NCBI GenBank assembly: GCA_947568835.1
Contig: OX387609.1
Location: forward strand, 11,919,660-11,983,659
Source of the DNA: Protonemura montana
Lineage: Eukaryota; Arthropoda; Insecta; Plecoptera; Nemouridae
DNA length: 64,000 bases
Reading direction: 5' to 3'
Shown piece after piece: positions 34,101-45,093 of the stretch. The first letter of the stretch is position 1. Each line of letters begins with the position of its first letter. The notes beneath the pieces were generated by a model that saw only the letters and a program-made list of their open reading frames with translations, searched no databases and was not told the origin of the DNA. Both the position numbers and the translations under genes were made by a program.

Positions 34101-36715
34101 GTGCCTCCAACAATATCCCTGACTCCACCTCTAAAACAACATTTTTGTGAAGATCGTCTCAGTTTTTTGTGTGAGCTAGTTGGGCGGTAAAAGTGCCATC
34201 AAACGAACAGAAACGCCCAAAAAAAGTCAAATTTTGTTCTTAATTGATTTGAGAAGTGTGTCTAAGCGATGCACTATTTTGACAACGGGCCATGCGGCTC
34301 TGGTCTTATGGCGATGATGAAACATTTTAGCTAGTCTGGAAGGGAGGAGGGAAAATCCGGTGCCGGCACGTAGCTTACTCCTGTCGAAGAGCACCAAAGA
34401 GACCACCGGATAACGTCCCTTCCGAAGGACGGTTCAACTCGAACAACAGGATTTCTCCACAAATCCATACTGTCGAGAGGTTGATAAGCAAGGCGAGTGA
34501 AGTTGCTGTACTAATTTTCATCCCTACAACCTCTCTCCCGAACAGAACTGGTCATGTGTATGATGATCACCCATCCAATACCTGACCCGGCGAATTGTTG
34601 CTCGAGCATCTAAGCTGTGTTGCCAACTCTCGTATCTACCCCCACCCCTTCCCATCAGGAGGGTCTTTGTTCGATTCATGTCCATCTTGTCAGGTGTCAA
34701 CATTTCAATCCGTCTCGACTCGACCATCTAAGCTGTGTTGCCAACTCACGTACCTACCCCCACCCCTTCCTATCAGGAGGGTCTTTGTTCGATTCATGTC
34801 CATCTTGTCAGGTGTCAACATTTCAACCCGTCTCGACTCGACCATCTAAGCTGTGTTGCCAACTCACGTACCTACCCCCATCCCTTCCCATCAGGAGGGT
34901 CTTTGTTCGATTCATGTCCATCTTGTCAGGTGTCAACATTTCAACCCGTCTCGACTCGACCATCTAAGCTGTGTTACCAACTCACGTACCTACCCCCACC
35001 CCTTCCCATCAGGAGGGTCTTTGTTCGATTCATGTCCATCTTGTCAGGTGTCAACATTTCAACCCGTCTCGACTCGACCATCTAAGCTGTGTTACCAACT
35101 CACGTACCTACCCCCACCCCTTCCCATCAGGAGGGTCTTTGTTCGATTCATGTCCATCTTTTCAGGTGTCAACATTTCAACCCGTCTCGATTCGACCATC
35201 TAAGCTGTGTTGCCAACTCACGTACCTATACCCACCCCTTCCCATCAGGAGGGTCTATGTTCGATTCATGTCCATCTTGTCAGGTGTCAACATTTCAACC
35301 CGTCTCGACTCGACCATCTAAGCTGTGTTACCAACTCACGTACCTACCCCCACCCCTTCCATCAGGTAAACACGAGAAATAGAATTGCAGTGCATGTCCT
35401 CGGTAGAAGATATATTCGACAACGCAGCCAAACCAATAAATTCTGACATAATTTAGAGGCACAAAAAACTCTCACTGATAACCTTAAAAAAGCAGCAAAA
35501 GTAGGTTTGCCATGACGTTCCAAACTTTATAAAGTGCAAGTGCACTGTCATTTCCAACCAGCTTGTTGCTCTTGACTCCCCGAGAGTTAAATGTCAACAA
35601 GTTTGAGCAAATATCACACACTCTCTTATTAATCGCGCAAATTCATTATAATCATAGAATTAAATGTCCGATATTTAATCGGCTTCGATGGGAAATTACA
35701 CCAAGCCCGAGCTTGGGGTTTACAACGCCGCTGCACCCAACAAAGTGCACTTTACGCTGCATTTATTGTTGCATCAAGCACCTCCGAGCTGTCTGCGTCG
35801 GCGCGGAGGCCAAGGTGGTCAGCCGTTGCCTAGGACAACGTGACAAGAGTCCAGCTCGCCGTGGATCTTGGCACAAGCACCTGTGGCATTGGCACCGTGA
35901 CCTGCATTGCGGGACGTCGCTTGAGTTAAGCAACACTGCGCTGAGTCAGGTATTGGATGGGTGAACACCGAACGGTTTGGCGTGTTGGAAACTCCGATCC
36001 TCGTGAGATCACCGAAGTTAAGCAATACTGCGCTGAGTCGGGTATTGGATGGGTGACCATCGAACGGTTTGGCGTGTTGGAAACACCGGTCCTCGTGAGA
36101 TCACCGAAGTTAAATCCATCTTGACTTACAAAAGAATACACAGTTTAGGTACTCACCCATACACAAGCTACGGCTTATGTGGGTTAATTTCTTTTGTTTC
36201 CTATGTTATTTATTTTTAATGTTTTTTGCCTAAGTTCATTTTCTGTTCATGTAAATTTATGTAATTGTTCTCTAAATGGAAAATAAACATTTACTTTAAA
36301 AAAAAATAAAAAAAAAATAAAAAAAAACACTGCCCTGGGTCAGGTAGGTACTGGATGGGTGACCACCGAACGGTTTTGCATGTTGGAAACACCGGTCCTC
36401 GTGAGATCACCGAAGTTAAGCAACACTGCGCTTGGTCTGGTATTGGATGGGTGACCACAAAACGGTTTGGCGTTTTTGAAAACTCCAGTCCTCGTGAGAT
36501 CACCAAAGTAAGCAACACTACGCTGGGTCAGGTATTGAATGGGTGACCACCAAACGGTTCGACGTGTTAAAAACACCGGTCCTCGTGAGATCACCGCAGT
36601 TAAGCAACACTGCTCTAGGTCAGGTATTGTGGTACTCACGGATCGGCCTGAGCTCTAGCGCGTGCGCAGACGTCGCCACCAGCACCAGGAAGAGGACGTC
36701 AAGGAGGATCGCCAT
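31166..36715 (-). CDS. Takeout/JHBP-like secreted protein, gene 2 (4 exons, 244 aa)
   Basis: Exons: 36640-36715, 31961-32192, 31726-31856, 31166-31461; intron phases 1,2,1; 735 nt. The ATG at 36713-36715 gives signal peptide MAILLDVLFLVLVATSAHA, followed by ELRPIPDF. Family marks are the C-x9-C pair in ICSRDDPRLDACV, LRPQLARG-like MRPQLARGVPELLVPSLEP, the YEISGRVLLLPLTGSGPF strand, and a C-terminal block with NLFGGDPTLG and ending DQLFPPGK. It has the same introns as gene 1 at three positions (after the signal peptide, mid-protein phase 2, after GNF) but lacks gene 1's second and last introns. Intron 1 (4.4 kb) holds several 5S-SINEs and a 118-bp array. A 5S-head array comes within a few bases of the exon 1 splice donor. 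It is likely secreted and binds a small hydrophobic ligand; the specific ligand is unknown. Confidence 0.9.
31530..31705 (+). repeat. Degenerate ~50-60-bp repeat in intron 3 of takeout gene 2
   Basis: Recurring CCAATGCCTCAGTTTTGG, TAATGCCTAAGTTTTGG and GCATGCAGGACTYCCA phrases. Confidence 0.5.
31906..31966 (+). repeat. ~23-bp tandem repeat containing the exon 2 splice donor of takeout gene 2
   Basis: CCTACCTCATGGTTGCTAGG and variants, three times. On the minus strand each unit gives (A)TGAG or TAAG followed by GTAGG, so the donor is triplicated. Confidence 0.7.
32376..32613 (+). mobile_element. MITE-like element with internal 92-bp repeats (copy 2)
   Basis: Same ends (GTCGGGTTTTTCCAAAA and TTTTGGTAAAACCGGACC) but only about two internal units. 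Lies in intron 1 of takeout gene 2. Confidence 0.75.
32755..33180 (+). mobile_element. 5S-SINE split by a ~208-bp insertion
   Basis: Body sequence GCGTTGTACCGTCCTTCGGA stops at about 32789 and resumes at about 32997 (GGACGTTAGGCCGGTGG), ending CGTTAAACACAATAAAT. The intervening DNA (about 32790-32996) has similar short flanks (AAGGGA/AAAGGA), consistent with an inserted element of unknown type. Confidence 0.6.
33226..33645 (-). mobile_element. 5S-SINE, near full length
   Basis: Reverse-orientation copy with full body and head, ending at CCAAACCGTTCGGTGG, i.e. it includes the extended 5S part ACCGAACGGTTTGGCGTG. Confidence 0.8.
34276..34606 (-). mobile_element. 5S-SINE abutting the 118-bp satellite
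   Basis: Reverse copy with body and head. The 118-bp tandem array begins directly where its 5S head ends. Confidence 0.75.
34607..35365 (+). repeat. 118-bp satellite, ~6.4 copies
   Basis: Unit starts CATCTAAGCTGTGTTGCCAA and includes CCCATCAGGAGGGTCTTTG. Copies differ at only a few sites, so expansion is recent. Overlapping 116-codon frames are artefacts of the period. Confidence 0.95.
35925..36113 (+). mobile_element. 5S-SINE head dimer
   Basis: Two heads with an exact 92-bp period (GTTAAG at 35925 and 36017), each with TATTGGATGGGTGA and CTCGTGAGATCACCGAAGTT. Confidence 0.8.
36113..36330 (+). mobile_element. LINE 3' fragment with poly(A), nested in a 5S-SINE head array
   Basis: The stretch begins CACCCATACACAAGCTACGG and ends GGAAAATAAACATTTACTTT then A-rich (AAAAAAAAT)n. 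It interrupts a 5S-derived head at GTTAA/CACTG, and the 5S sequence resumes after the poly(A). Confidence 0.55.
36330..36630 (+). mobile_element. 5S-SINE head trimer adjacent to takeout gene 2 exon 1
   Basis: About 3.3 head units of about 92 bp, no body. The last unit stops a few bases from the exon 1 splice donor (GTGAGT, 36634-36639 on the minus strand). Confidence 0.8.
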
Positions 36716-37389
36716 GTCGAGCTGTGTGCACGATCTCGGGTAGACTGACTCGGACGTCTGCGTCGGTCGAGGGAGGGCGATGCTATGGATCGACTCGCGC
36801 CTTGACACGATTTAAGTGGCCCCGGCGATGACGTATAACACTCGGCGACAACAATGCACGGCGTTTTGCAAGCCTCGGTGGTTGGCATGGCAACGGCTTG
36901 TTAGTGGTAATGAAATTAATGTCAGTCGTTTGGTAGCCATGTACGTGTGATTGATTAGGGATGAGCCACATGATCGCATACACTTGCAGTTTTAATGATG
37001 ATTGGTTGGTTTAACGGCGCGTCTGCTGATTGGCTATTAACGACGAATACACGAAAGTTTTTGCGATTTATTTATGAATGAAACGATAATTGGATATCAA
37101 ATTAAACAAAGGAATGTATCAATGACAAATGCATTTTTCAGTTTTCATTGTTGCCTGTTTTTGTTTCTGTTTGATTTTTTTGCATCATCATGTGCTATTA
37201 TTTTTATCCTTATTAGCGATTGAAAGTCGCAGTGATTATGCAAATTATCGTACAGCATTTTCACATGATTATAATGCTTCAAAACTGATAAACATTTCAT
37301 TCTAGTTTTGTTTTGTTCTCTTATTACTATTCGTCATATCCCTCTTGTCAAAATACCACCGAGACGACTGGCAGTTCAAACAGCTACAC

Positions 37390-37470
37390 AGCTGCTTTGA
37401 GTGATGTAATGTACTTTGAGTGATGTAATGTGATTTGAGTGATGTAATGTACTTTGAGTGATATTAGGTG
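37390..37470 (+). repeat. ~23-bp repeat
   Basis: TTTGAGTGATGTAATGTAC/GAT, about four copies. Confidence 0.75.
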
Positions 37471-37564
37471 TTTTGATTATTAGACAATAACGGGGTGTGC
37501 ATTTGACTTCCCTACAAATTAAATATTCCAGATTCAATAAAATATAATTTATATAATTACATTA

Positions 37565-37790
37565 CGAATTCCGACCCGCAAGAGGTGTCAACAGGTGTAG
37601 AATTTTAATGGGAGTTGATTACACGTCCCTGTTTTTACCTGCAAATGAAACTGATCCCGTGTTTCTTGGTTTTCTTCTGAGAATTACCCGAATTCCTCGA
37701 CTCCCTACGCCTGATCTGTAGACTCGCCATCAGTGCACGCCTGTACGATGGGTGGCTTACCCATCAGGATTCACAAATACTTGTTGGCTG
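37565..37790 (+). repeat. Single-copy relative of the 292-bp satellite element
   Basis: GGTGTCAACAGGTGTAGAAT, GGGAGTTGATTACACG, then GGGTGGCTTACCCATCAGGA, collinear with 17370-17580 but without the tandem expansion. Confidence 0.65.
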
Positions 37791-38282
37791 GAGAATTGAT
37801 TTATTTACATATTGTCTTATGAACGACCTAAAAAAGCTTCAACTAATTCCGAAATTAAGTAAATAATAATAATGGAAAATGGGAGCGCAGTGAAAAGCAC
37901 CGGGCCTCGACTGGCGTTCTTAAGATCGGACTCTTCTACCAGCATGATCGCACTAGATCTTGCTTTATGCTACAAACATTCATAGAATGGCTGAACTATG
38001 CAACTGTGCAGGAGTGAGTCCTTCTTTCTCAGCGCTGCTTCTGGAACTTTCTAATCGCTTGATGGGATTTGGATATTATTTCACCGAACACGCAGTCGTG
38101 TTAAGTCACACCGTGACTCCCAGCGCAGTCTATTGGATATCAAATTTACCCGATTGATGAATTTTGGACATCGGTCGGTAACCTGTATACTTGACGTTCA
38201 GGTGTACCCTGCTGTCGCCAGGGCAACCGGCCGGTGATTATCTAGCATTTGACCTGGTCACTGTTTATTATCTATTTATTTT

Positions 38283-38645
38283 GAGTAGATGATGAGGATG
38301 ATGATGAACCTAACCTAGACTAGAAGAGAGGAGGGGAAACCCGGTGACGGCACGTAGCCTACTCCTGTCGAACAGCACCAAGGGGACCACCGGCATAACG
38401 TCCCTTCCGAAGGACGGTATAACGCGAACAGCAGGATTCCTCCACAAATCCATGCTGCCGAGAGGTTGATAAGCAAGGCGAATGAAGTAGCTGTACCAAC
38501 TTTCATCCCTCCAACCTCTCTCCCGAACAGAACTGGTCATGTGTATGGTGGTCACCCATCCAATACCTGACTCAGCGCAGCGTTACTTAACTTCGGTGAT
38601 CTAACGAGAACCGGTGTTTCCAACACGCTAAACCGTTCGGTCCTG
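38283..38645 (-). mobile_element. 5S-SINE, near full length
   Basis: Reverse copy between takeout genes 2 and 3, with body and extended head ending at AAACCGTTCGGT. Confidence 0.8.
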
Positions 38646-39572
38646 GTCGCAGCATCTTATCCTTTAATATATATTAAAGGGAGATATATTTCCTTTCTCT
38701 TATCAACTTAATGGCCAGAATTTCTCAGACTTTTGAATTAGCTTTCATCAAAAGCTAATATCTTGACTGAAAGTTCTCAATGTTGCTTAAAATTCACATG
38801 TGTGTAATGAGTGATTAAAGTGATGTGATATGATTTTTGTATATTTTCACATTTACACATTTTTTTTCATTTAAATTTGATGCTTGCTTTAAGGTTCAAA
38901 CTAAACGCTTACCAAAATTAGTGACACCAACCAACATTAGGCCAAGGATGCTCTGGGGAAGGATCCACGAAGGATATTTTAAAACACAGGTGTCCTTAAA
39001 ACAACAAACAACTTCCTTTATTTCTGTACATGCCTAACATTTTTTAAACTAAACGTAATAATACTTAGAGCAGCACACGGCTGCCAACCTGGGTTCGAAC
39101 TCCGGGACGTACCGGGATCGCCTGTACTTACCGTAAGCACAAGCGCAATTCATTGGCTAGAAGAATTTACTTGAAGCTACTCGAGCTTTTTCCAAGCAGC
39201 AAGCTTAAATTTGAAAAATAATTTCACCTTTTTTATAAACTACGTTCATGTGTTTGCATTATTTTCGAGAATATCATTAAATTTTGTTTCATTATGTAAA
39301 AACTGACACAAATAGAAAGTTTTAAATATTCTGCCATTCTAAGAAACAATCGAGCGGAGTGGCCCATGTCTCAAAGTGGCCTAAAAATGAAACACCTGAA
39401 CACAGCACTGATAACGCAAACTGTCAAAAACTTCAAAACAAAATCTTTCTTTCCAACCAGGACCATCTTGATGCAGTCTAACCTTGCACGAATGTTGCTG
39501 ATTTTTTTTTAAGTGACAGTTCTTCGCACTTGGCACCGGGTTAACCCTCGGCTCCCTGCCATGCTGGTTACC

Positions 39573-42500
39573 CTAGTTTCTGAGCCACAGGTCTAGGGGC
39601 ACGCGTGCAAACAGGTTGTCCAGGAAAGCACGCATGACAGCTGTCAGTTTGGTACGCAGTGTAGGCTTCATCTCGGCCAATAACTCCTGGGCATGCGCGT
39701 TGATCATCAAGTTCAGCGCCGCGTCTGCGGAGAACACAAGAACTAGATTGGTTGGCAAATTTTCTGATTGACTTTTCTGAAAAAGAAAAGAAGTTGAGAA
39801 CAGGAAAAGGTGTCATAAAAAATTGCATAAACATCCAAGCAGTTGTCTGGCCTTTAGGGCGCGAAAAAAAACACAAAATAACGACTTGGCGTTATGATTG
39901 TTTTTAGACTCATGTCTATTTGATGTAACCTTAGCACTTGTTTTGACAAACACTATCTGAACTGGTTTTTAAATGCTAAGTAAAGAACAACTAAATTTTC
40001 CAACGTTTTGTAACTAGTACCTGTTACTTTTTCAAGGGTGAGAGCAATGACAATTTTCCGATAACAAAAGAACCACATAAAATTATAACAATTACCTAGT
40101 TCAAGCATTCTAAATGCAACTAAATAAAATAATCCGGGCCAATAACTCAAAAACTAATGTATTTTGTATTTTCTGAAATAAAATCTCGAAAAAATTGGCG
40201 TTTTTACTAACTAACCAATTATGTGTATGGAAAAAACGCCAATTTTTCGAGTTTGTCCTAACGTTATGTGATACAATCAAAATTTCCTTATTCAGTACGT
40301 TTAGTTCTTAATCTACCCGTCCAAATATTTTCTTCTGGATTCTTTGTGCTGATGTCTTCTGTCTCCTCACTGATATTCTCTATTCCATTTTTCTGTTGTA
40401 AAATTGTTCCCCATGCTCTATCTAGTTGACATTGGTTAAATTAATATTTTGCAATAGGTTTAGAAATAAGTATACTGACGACAGAGCAGTTTGGAAAAAA
40501 ACAGTTCTGCACATGTATCTTCAGCTCGTTATCGATAACTAAATTGGCTCGACCTGCATCCTAGCGGTGACCTACGCAATTACGCGGCCCATCACGCCGT
40601 TCAACACGCACCGCAGTTCCAAGTAACTCCTCCGTGCGACGGCGCATACGCCGGAAGTCCGCCACTGGACTAATTGCTAATTGCAGATAACTTCCAGCTG
40701 GAGGACGTGTTTTTAGAAACCTACGCGTAGGGTCCTCAGGGGTCAAAACTGTTTGAAAATATACTTTGCCAATTATTTATGTTTCTTACTAATGAGCTTA
40801 GAGGCCATTAAAAAATTCTTATGACACTATTACCAAAGTTGACGTTTTTCACAGTTTTTTTTTTAACATGGATATATTTTTCAACCCCTAGCACCTAGTA
40901 CATTGGACTGCTTGGAAAAACATGGCTCATAAGATTAACACAGAGACATTCTTCAGCCCCTAGCACCTAGTACATTGGACTGCTTGGAAAAACATGGTCC
41001 ATCAGAATAACACAGAGACACTTTTCAACCCCTAGCACCTAGTACATTGGACTGCTTGGAAAAACATGGCCCATAAGAATAACACAGAGACATTTTTCAA
41101 CCCCTAGAACCCAGTACATTGGACTGCTTGGAAAAACATGGCCCATCAGAATAACACAGAGACATTTTTCAACCCCTAGCACCTAGTACATTGGACTGCT
41201 TGGAAAAACATGGCCCATAAGAATAACACAGAGACATTTTTCAACCCCTAGCACCTAGTACATTGGACTGCTTGGAAAAACATGGCCCATAAGAATAACA
41301 CAGAGACATTTTTCAATCCCTAGCACCTAGTACATTGGACTGCTTGGAAAAACATGGCCCATAAGAATAACACAGAGACATTTTTCAACCCCTAGCACCT
41401 AGTACATTGGACTGCTTGGAAAAACATGGCCCATAAGAATAACACAGAGACATTTTTCAATCCCTAGCACCTAGTACATTGGACTGCTTGGAAAAACATG
41501 GCCCATAAGAATAACACAGAGACATTTTTCAATCCCTAGCACCTAGTACATTGGACTGCTTGGAAAAACATGGCCCATAAGAATAACACAGAGACATTTT
41601 TCAACCCCTAGCACCTAGTACATTGGACTGCTTGGAAAAACATGGCCCATAAGAATAACACAGAGACATTTTTCAACCACTAGCACCTAGTACATTGGAC
41701 TGCTTGGAAAAACATGGCCCATAAGAATAACACAGAGACATTTTTCAACCCCTAGCACCTAGTACATTGGACTGCTTGGAAAAACATGGCCCATAAGAAT
41801 AACACAGAGACATTTTTCAATCCCTAGCACCTAGTACATTGGACTGCTTGGAAAAACATGGCCCATAAGAATAACACAGAGACATTTTTCAACCCCTAGC
41901 ACCTAGTACATTGGACTGCTTGGAAAAACATGGCCCATAAGAATAACACAGAGACATTTTTCAATCCCTAGCACCTAGTACATTGGACTGCTTGGAAAAA
42001 CATGGCCCATAAGAATAACACAGAGACATTTTTCAACCCCTAGCACCTAGTACATTGGACTGCTTGGAAAAACATGGCCCATAAGAATAACACAGAGACA
42101 TTTTTCAACCCCTAGCACCTAGTACATTGGAATGCTTGGAAAAACATGGCCCATAAGAATAACACAGAGACATTTTTCAATCCCTAGCACCTAGAACATT
42201 GGACTGCTTGGAAAAACATGGCCCATAAGAATAACACAGAGACATTTTTCAACCTCTAGCACCTAGTACATTGGACTGCTTGGAAAAACATGGCCCATAA
42301 GAATAACACAGAGACATTTTTCAACCCCTAGCACCTAGTACATTGGACTGCTTGGAAAACAGATACATTTTCCGTATGACATTCTACTTTTAAAATCCCA
42401 AGTATCGTTCACAAAGCGCAGGCAATGTGTCCGAATTTGAGGAAATTCCTGTGCTATTTTCACGATGATAGAGGAGCCGTGCGCTCCAGCTGAAATCTTA

Positions 42501-44949
42501 ATTAGTTTCTTGGACTCACGTATGACAGCGCTCGTGTCTGTGGGATTTTCCACGCCCATCTGGATGTCTTGCACGCTGAAGTCCATCTTGAGAGCGTCGA
42601 CAGCCAAGAAGTCCCGACCCTCGATGTCAACTGGGTGCGCCCGGAAGTACACCTTGGCTCGCACACCACCTGTCGACCAATCACAGAGCTCAGACAGAGA
42701 AAATAACTCAGAAAACTCATAAAAATAAGATAAAACATAAGACATAAGACTCATAAAACTCCTGAAGATCGCATTGGTAAGACTTGGTGAGCTCATAGCA
42801 AGGACATCTCCAAGAAGCACTGACTAGAAGACTTGGGTTTGATGCTTTGATAGAGAAACATTTTTAAAATGACACTCAAGTGTTAATTACAAAATATTAT
42901 TTTTCTCCAGTTTTACCGTAATTTCCCATACGATAGTTTATTTTTTGCTAGCCTTGCGATATTTTCCCCTAACATATCTCGTATTTCCCCTTATTTTCAC
43001 CCAGATCATACCGAACCACTCCATAACCAGGTCATACCGTAGATGAAATCTGATTTAAATTGCAAACGCTTGCAATGTGCGGGGTATTTTATTATTATTA
43101 ACACTATATATTATATAAGTTAAGGTTCATAGTACATTGGACTGCTTGGAAAACATGGCCCGTAAGAATAACACAGAGACATTTTTCAACCCCTAGCACC
43201 TAGTACATTGAACTGCTTGAAAAAACATGGCCCGTAAGAATATCACAGATACATTTTTCAACCTCTAGCCCCAAGATCATTGGACTGCTTGGAAAAACAT
43301 TACCCATTTTAATAACACAGAGACATTTTTCAACCCCTAGCACCTAGTACATTGGACCGTTTGGAAAACATGAACCGTAAGAATAACTCAAAGACATTTT
43401 TGAGACGGTTATAGTGTTCATAAAAATAAAAAAATGTCATACCGCATTTCCCCCTTTAATCAATTATCATGTTTTTCATGTGTTATTTGTATTTAGTATC
43501 CCCCCCCCCCCCCATCATGTCCCGTCATGTCCAAGATAGGCAAGATAAAGTGGACATGCGTCTACAGTCCAGAATTGAAATGTCCCATATGGTTGACTAC
43601 CAGTACTCACTGTATTTGCCCCAGTAGTCGCCGCCCCCGGACGCAGGCATGACCAGGAGAACTCCCGAGGACCGGAACTGGGCGCGAACCCGGATCATCG
43701 GGATGAGGAAGCTGAGCTGGAACTGCAGCGAGGGCAAGTCTGCACGGACAGCCGTCACGGTCATGTTGCTCACGCCGAACGCCTCCACCTGGCGGAACGT
43801 GGCGCGGTAGCCGTCGGGTCCCGTACCCAGGGCCACGCTGAGCTCGTCGATCAGCACTGGTTCGACCTCGGACACCCCTAGCTCGGGCAGCCCTGTGATT
43901 GGACGATAGACATTAGACTGGGGTGTGATTGGATTGTGCAGTCTTGAGTAAGATCAGAAACTTAATGAAAACCAGTGACCTCCCAATTGCCGATCGGGTA
44001 GAGCACCCGACCGGCGATTGGGATGTCCCAGGTTCGTATCCCGATTCGATCACACATTTCTCCAGTCTAGCTGTTTCCATCCTTCGCTTGCTGGTTAATG
44101 CTCCCTTGTAGACTCACCAGAAAAACAAAAAACCCTGCTACAATAAAACTGAACCTGTGTCCTATTTAACTTACCATACCACAAAGCTTCAAGCTTCAAG
44201 CTTAAAGTTTCACGCAACGTTGAATTAAATTTTCCTAGGCCTCATTGTTTTTTTCAAATAATTTCTTCCAAACAATCGTAAGTTTTTAGGTTCGAGCCTC
44301 GGTGAAAATGTTGAGACAGATCTGACAGGGTATTTAATTGTTGTCCCAGTGACGTCATTGATAGCGTGCTCACGTCTCCAGAGATTGTATCCACAGAGCA
44401 GTGTCATTTGACAGTAGTAATTATTAAACAATAACATTAAAAAACCACTAAACAATTCCTTATAAGCTTTATCGTAAGCTCCGCCTTGTGGATCCTAGAG
44501 CGGCTATTTGGCGGTGCTGAGACAGTGACACCGTGGTCCTGCCCCCGGGCAACACTAGGTCCACGCAGAACAAACCCATCCAGGAGCTTCCTTCTGTTGT
44601 GCTCACCCGTCGTCCTTGTCGTGCGACCCAGGGCCCAGGACCCAGGACCCAGGACTCAGGACCCAGGACCTCACCTACACCCATCCAGGAGCTTCCTTAT
44701 GTCCTGCTCACCTCGTCGGAAGCTCTCGGCGAGGTGGTTGGCCTGCTTAGCCAGACAAACATTCACTTCGGGGTCTGAACGGGAACACTGGAGTACGAAG
44801 TGGACACCCTCGTCGTCCTCTTCGTGGTGGTTCGACGGCGACCCACGGGGTTCGTCGACGTCGTCCTCTTCGTCGTGGTTCGACGGAGACCCCGTCACCA
44901 TGGCAACGGTTGCCAGTACGAGCAACAAACAAACTAGTCTAGTACGCAT
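39573..44949 (-). CDS. Takeout/JHBP-like secreted protein with acidic N-terminal insert, gene 3 (4 exons, 273 aa)
   Basis: Exons: 44712-44949, 43611-43892, 42520-42669, 39573-39724; all three introns phase 1; 822 nt. The ATG at 44947-44949 opens a signal peptide MRTRLVCLLLVLATVAMVTG. Next comes a duplicated acidic segment (SPSNHDEEDDVDEPRG, then SPSNHHEEDDEG) absent from genes 1 and 2, then the family C-x9-C pair in QCSRSDPEVNVCL and SFRRGLPELGVSEVEPVLIDEL. The C-terminus ends LDLWLRN rather than the usual LFP motif. It keeps gene 1's introns 2, 4 and 5 and has lost 1 and 3, the complement of gene 2's losses at introns 1 and 3. Intron 3 carries a roughly 1.5-kb 72-bp satellite, and the same repeat recurs on the other side of exon 3. 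It is expected to be secreted. The acidic insert might affect solubility or partner binding (inference). Confidence 0.88.
39955..40110 (+). mobile_element. Partial copy of the GCTAAG-family MITE
   Basis: AACTGGTTTTTAAATGCTAA, then AAAGAACAACTAAATTTTCC and a CAAGGGTGAGAGCA segment that parallels 18860-18950. The right end is not clear. Confidence 0.45.
40185..40251. repeat. Short perfect hairpin
   Basis: Arms CTCGAAAAAATTGGCGTTTT and its near-exact inverse complement, separated by about 24 nt, in intron 3 of takeout gene 3. Confidence 0.6.
40868..42360 (+). repeat. 72-bp satellite, ~20.7 copies
   Basis: Unit CCCCTAGCACCTAGTACATT, GGACTGCTTGGAAAAACATG, GCCCATAAGAATAACACAGA. Highly homogeneous, in intron 3 of takeout gene 3, 160 bp from exon 3. 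Confidence 0.95.
43033..43110 (-). mobile_element. tRNA-SINE tail fragment
   Basis: GATTTAAATTGCAAACGCTTGC followed by GGGGTATTTTATTATTATTA; tail only. Confidence 0.55.
43125..43405 (+). repeat. Diverged copies of the 72-bp satellite
   Basis: About four degraded units (GTACATTGGACTGCTTGG and so on) on the opposite side of exon 3 (42520-42669) from the main array. Confidence 0.85.
43975..44065 (+). mobile_element. tRNA-like SINE head
   Basis: CGGGTAGAGCACCCGACCGG followed by CAGGTTCGTATCCCG. D-arm and T-arm motifs are present, but the acceptor stem and CCA-end pairing are not evident, so it is not called a tRNA gene. Confidence 0.45.
44574..44716 (-). repeat. Duplicated splice-donor segment of takeout gene 3 exon 1
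   Basis: A 38-bp segment (ACCCATCCAGGAGCTTCCTT..TGCTCACC on the plus strand) at 44679-44716 recurs at 44574-44611, offset 105 bp. A CCCAGGA repeat lies between. The copy brings a second CGACGG-GTGAGC donor into the intron. Confidence 0.7.
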
Positions 44950-45093
44950 CTTGGACTACAGTGGCTATCGTTCTGCCGTTGCCATGGCAGCCAACAGTAA
45001 CGGGGCTTTGCTAACCAGGCCGAGCGGTCAATGCCGTGACCGACAACTGGTTGCCATGGCTACTGACGACCAGCTGAGTGGTCCGTGGCAGTG

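Noticed and set aside
34595-35446. Series of overlapping 116-codon plus-strand frames
   Set aside because: Identical frames staggered by the 118-bp satellite period; artefacts of the tandem repeat.
35925-36113. Functional 5S rRNA genes in tandem
   Set aside because: Units are only about 92 bp, lack the 5S 5' and 3' stem halves and carry many substitutions; they are SINE heads.
43975-44065. Functional tRNA gene
   Set aside because: A- and B-box-like motifs are present, but acceptor-stem pairing and a clean anticodon arm are not; better explained as a SINE head. The same applies to 18015-18700 and 39070-39120.
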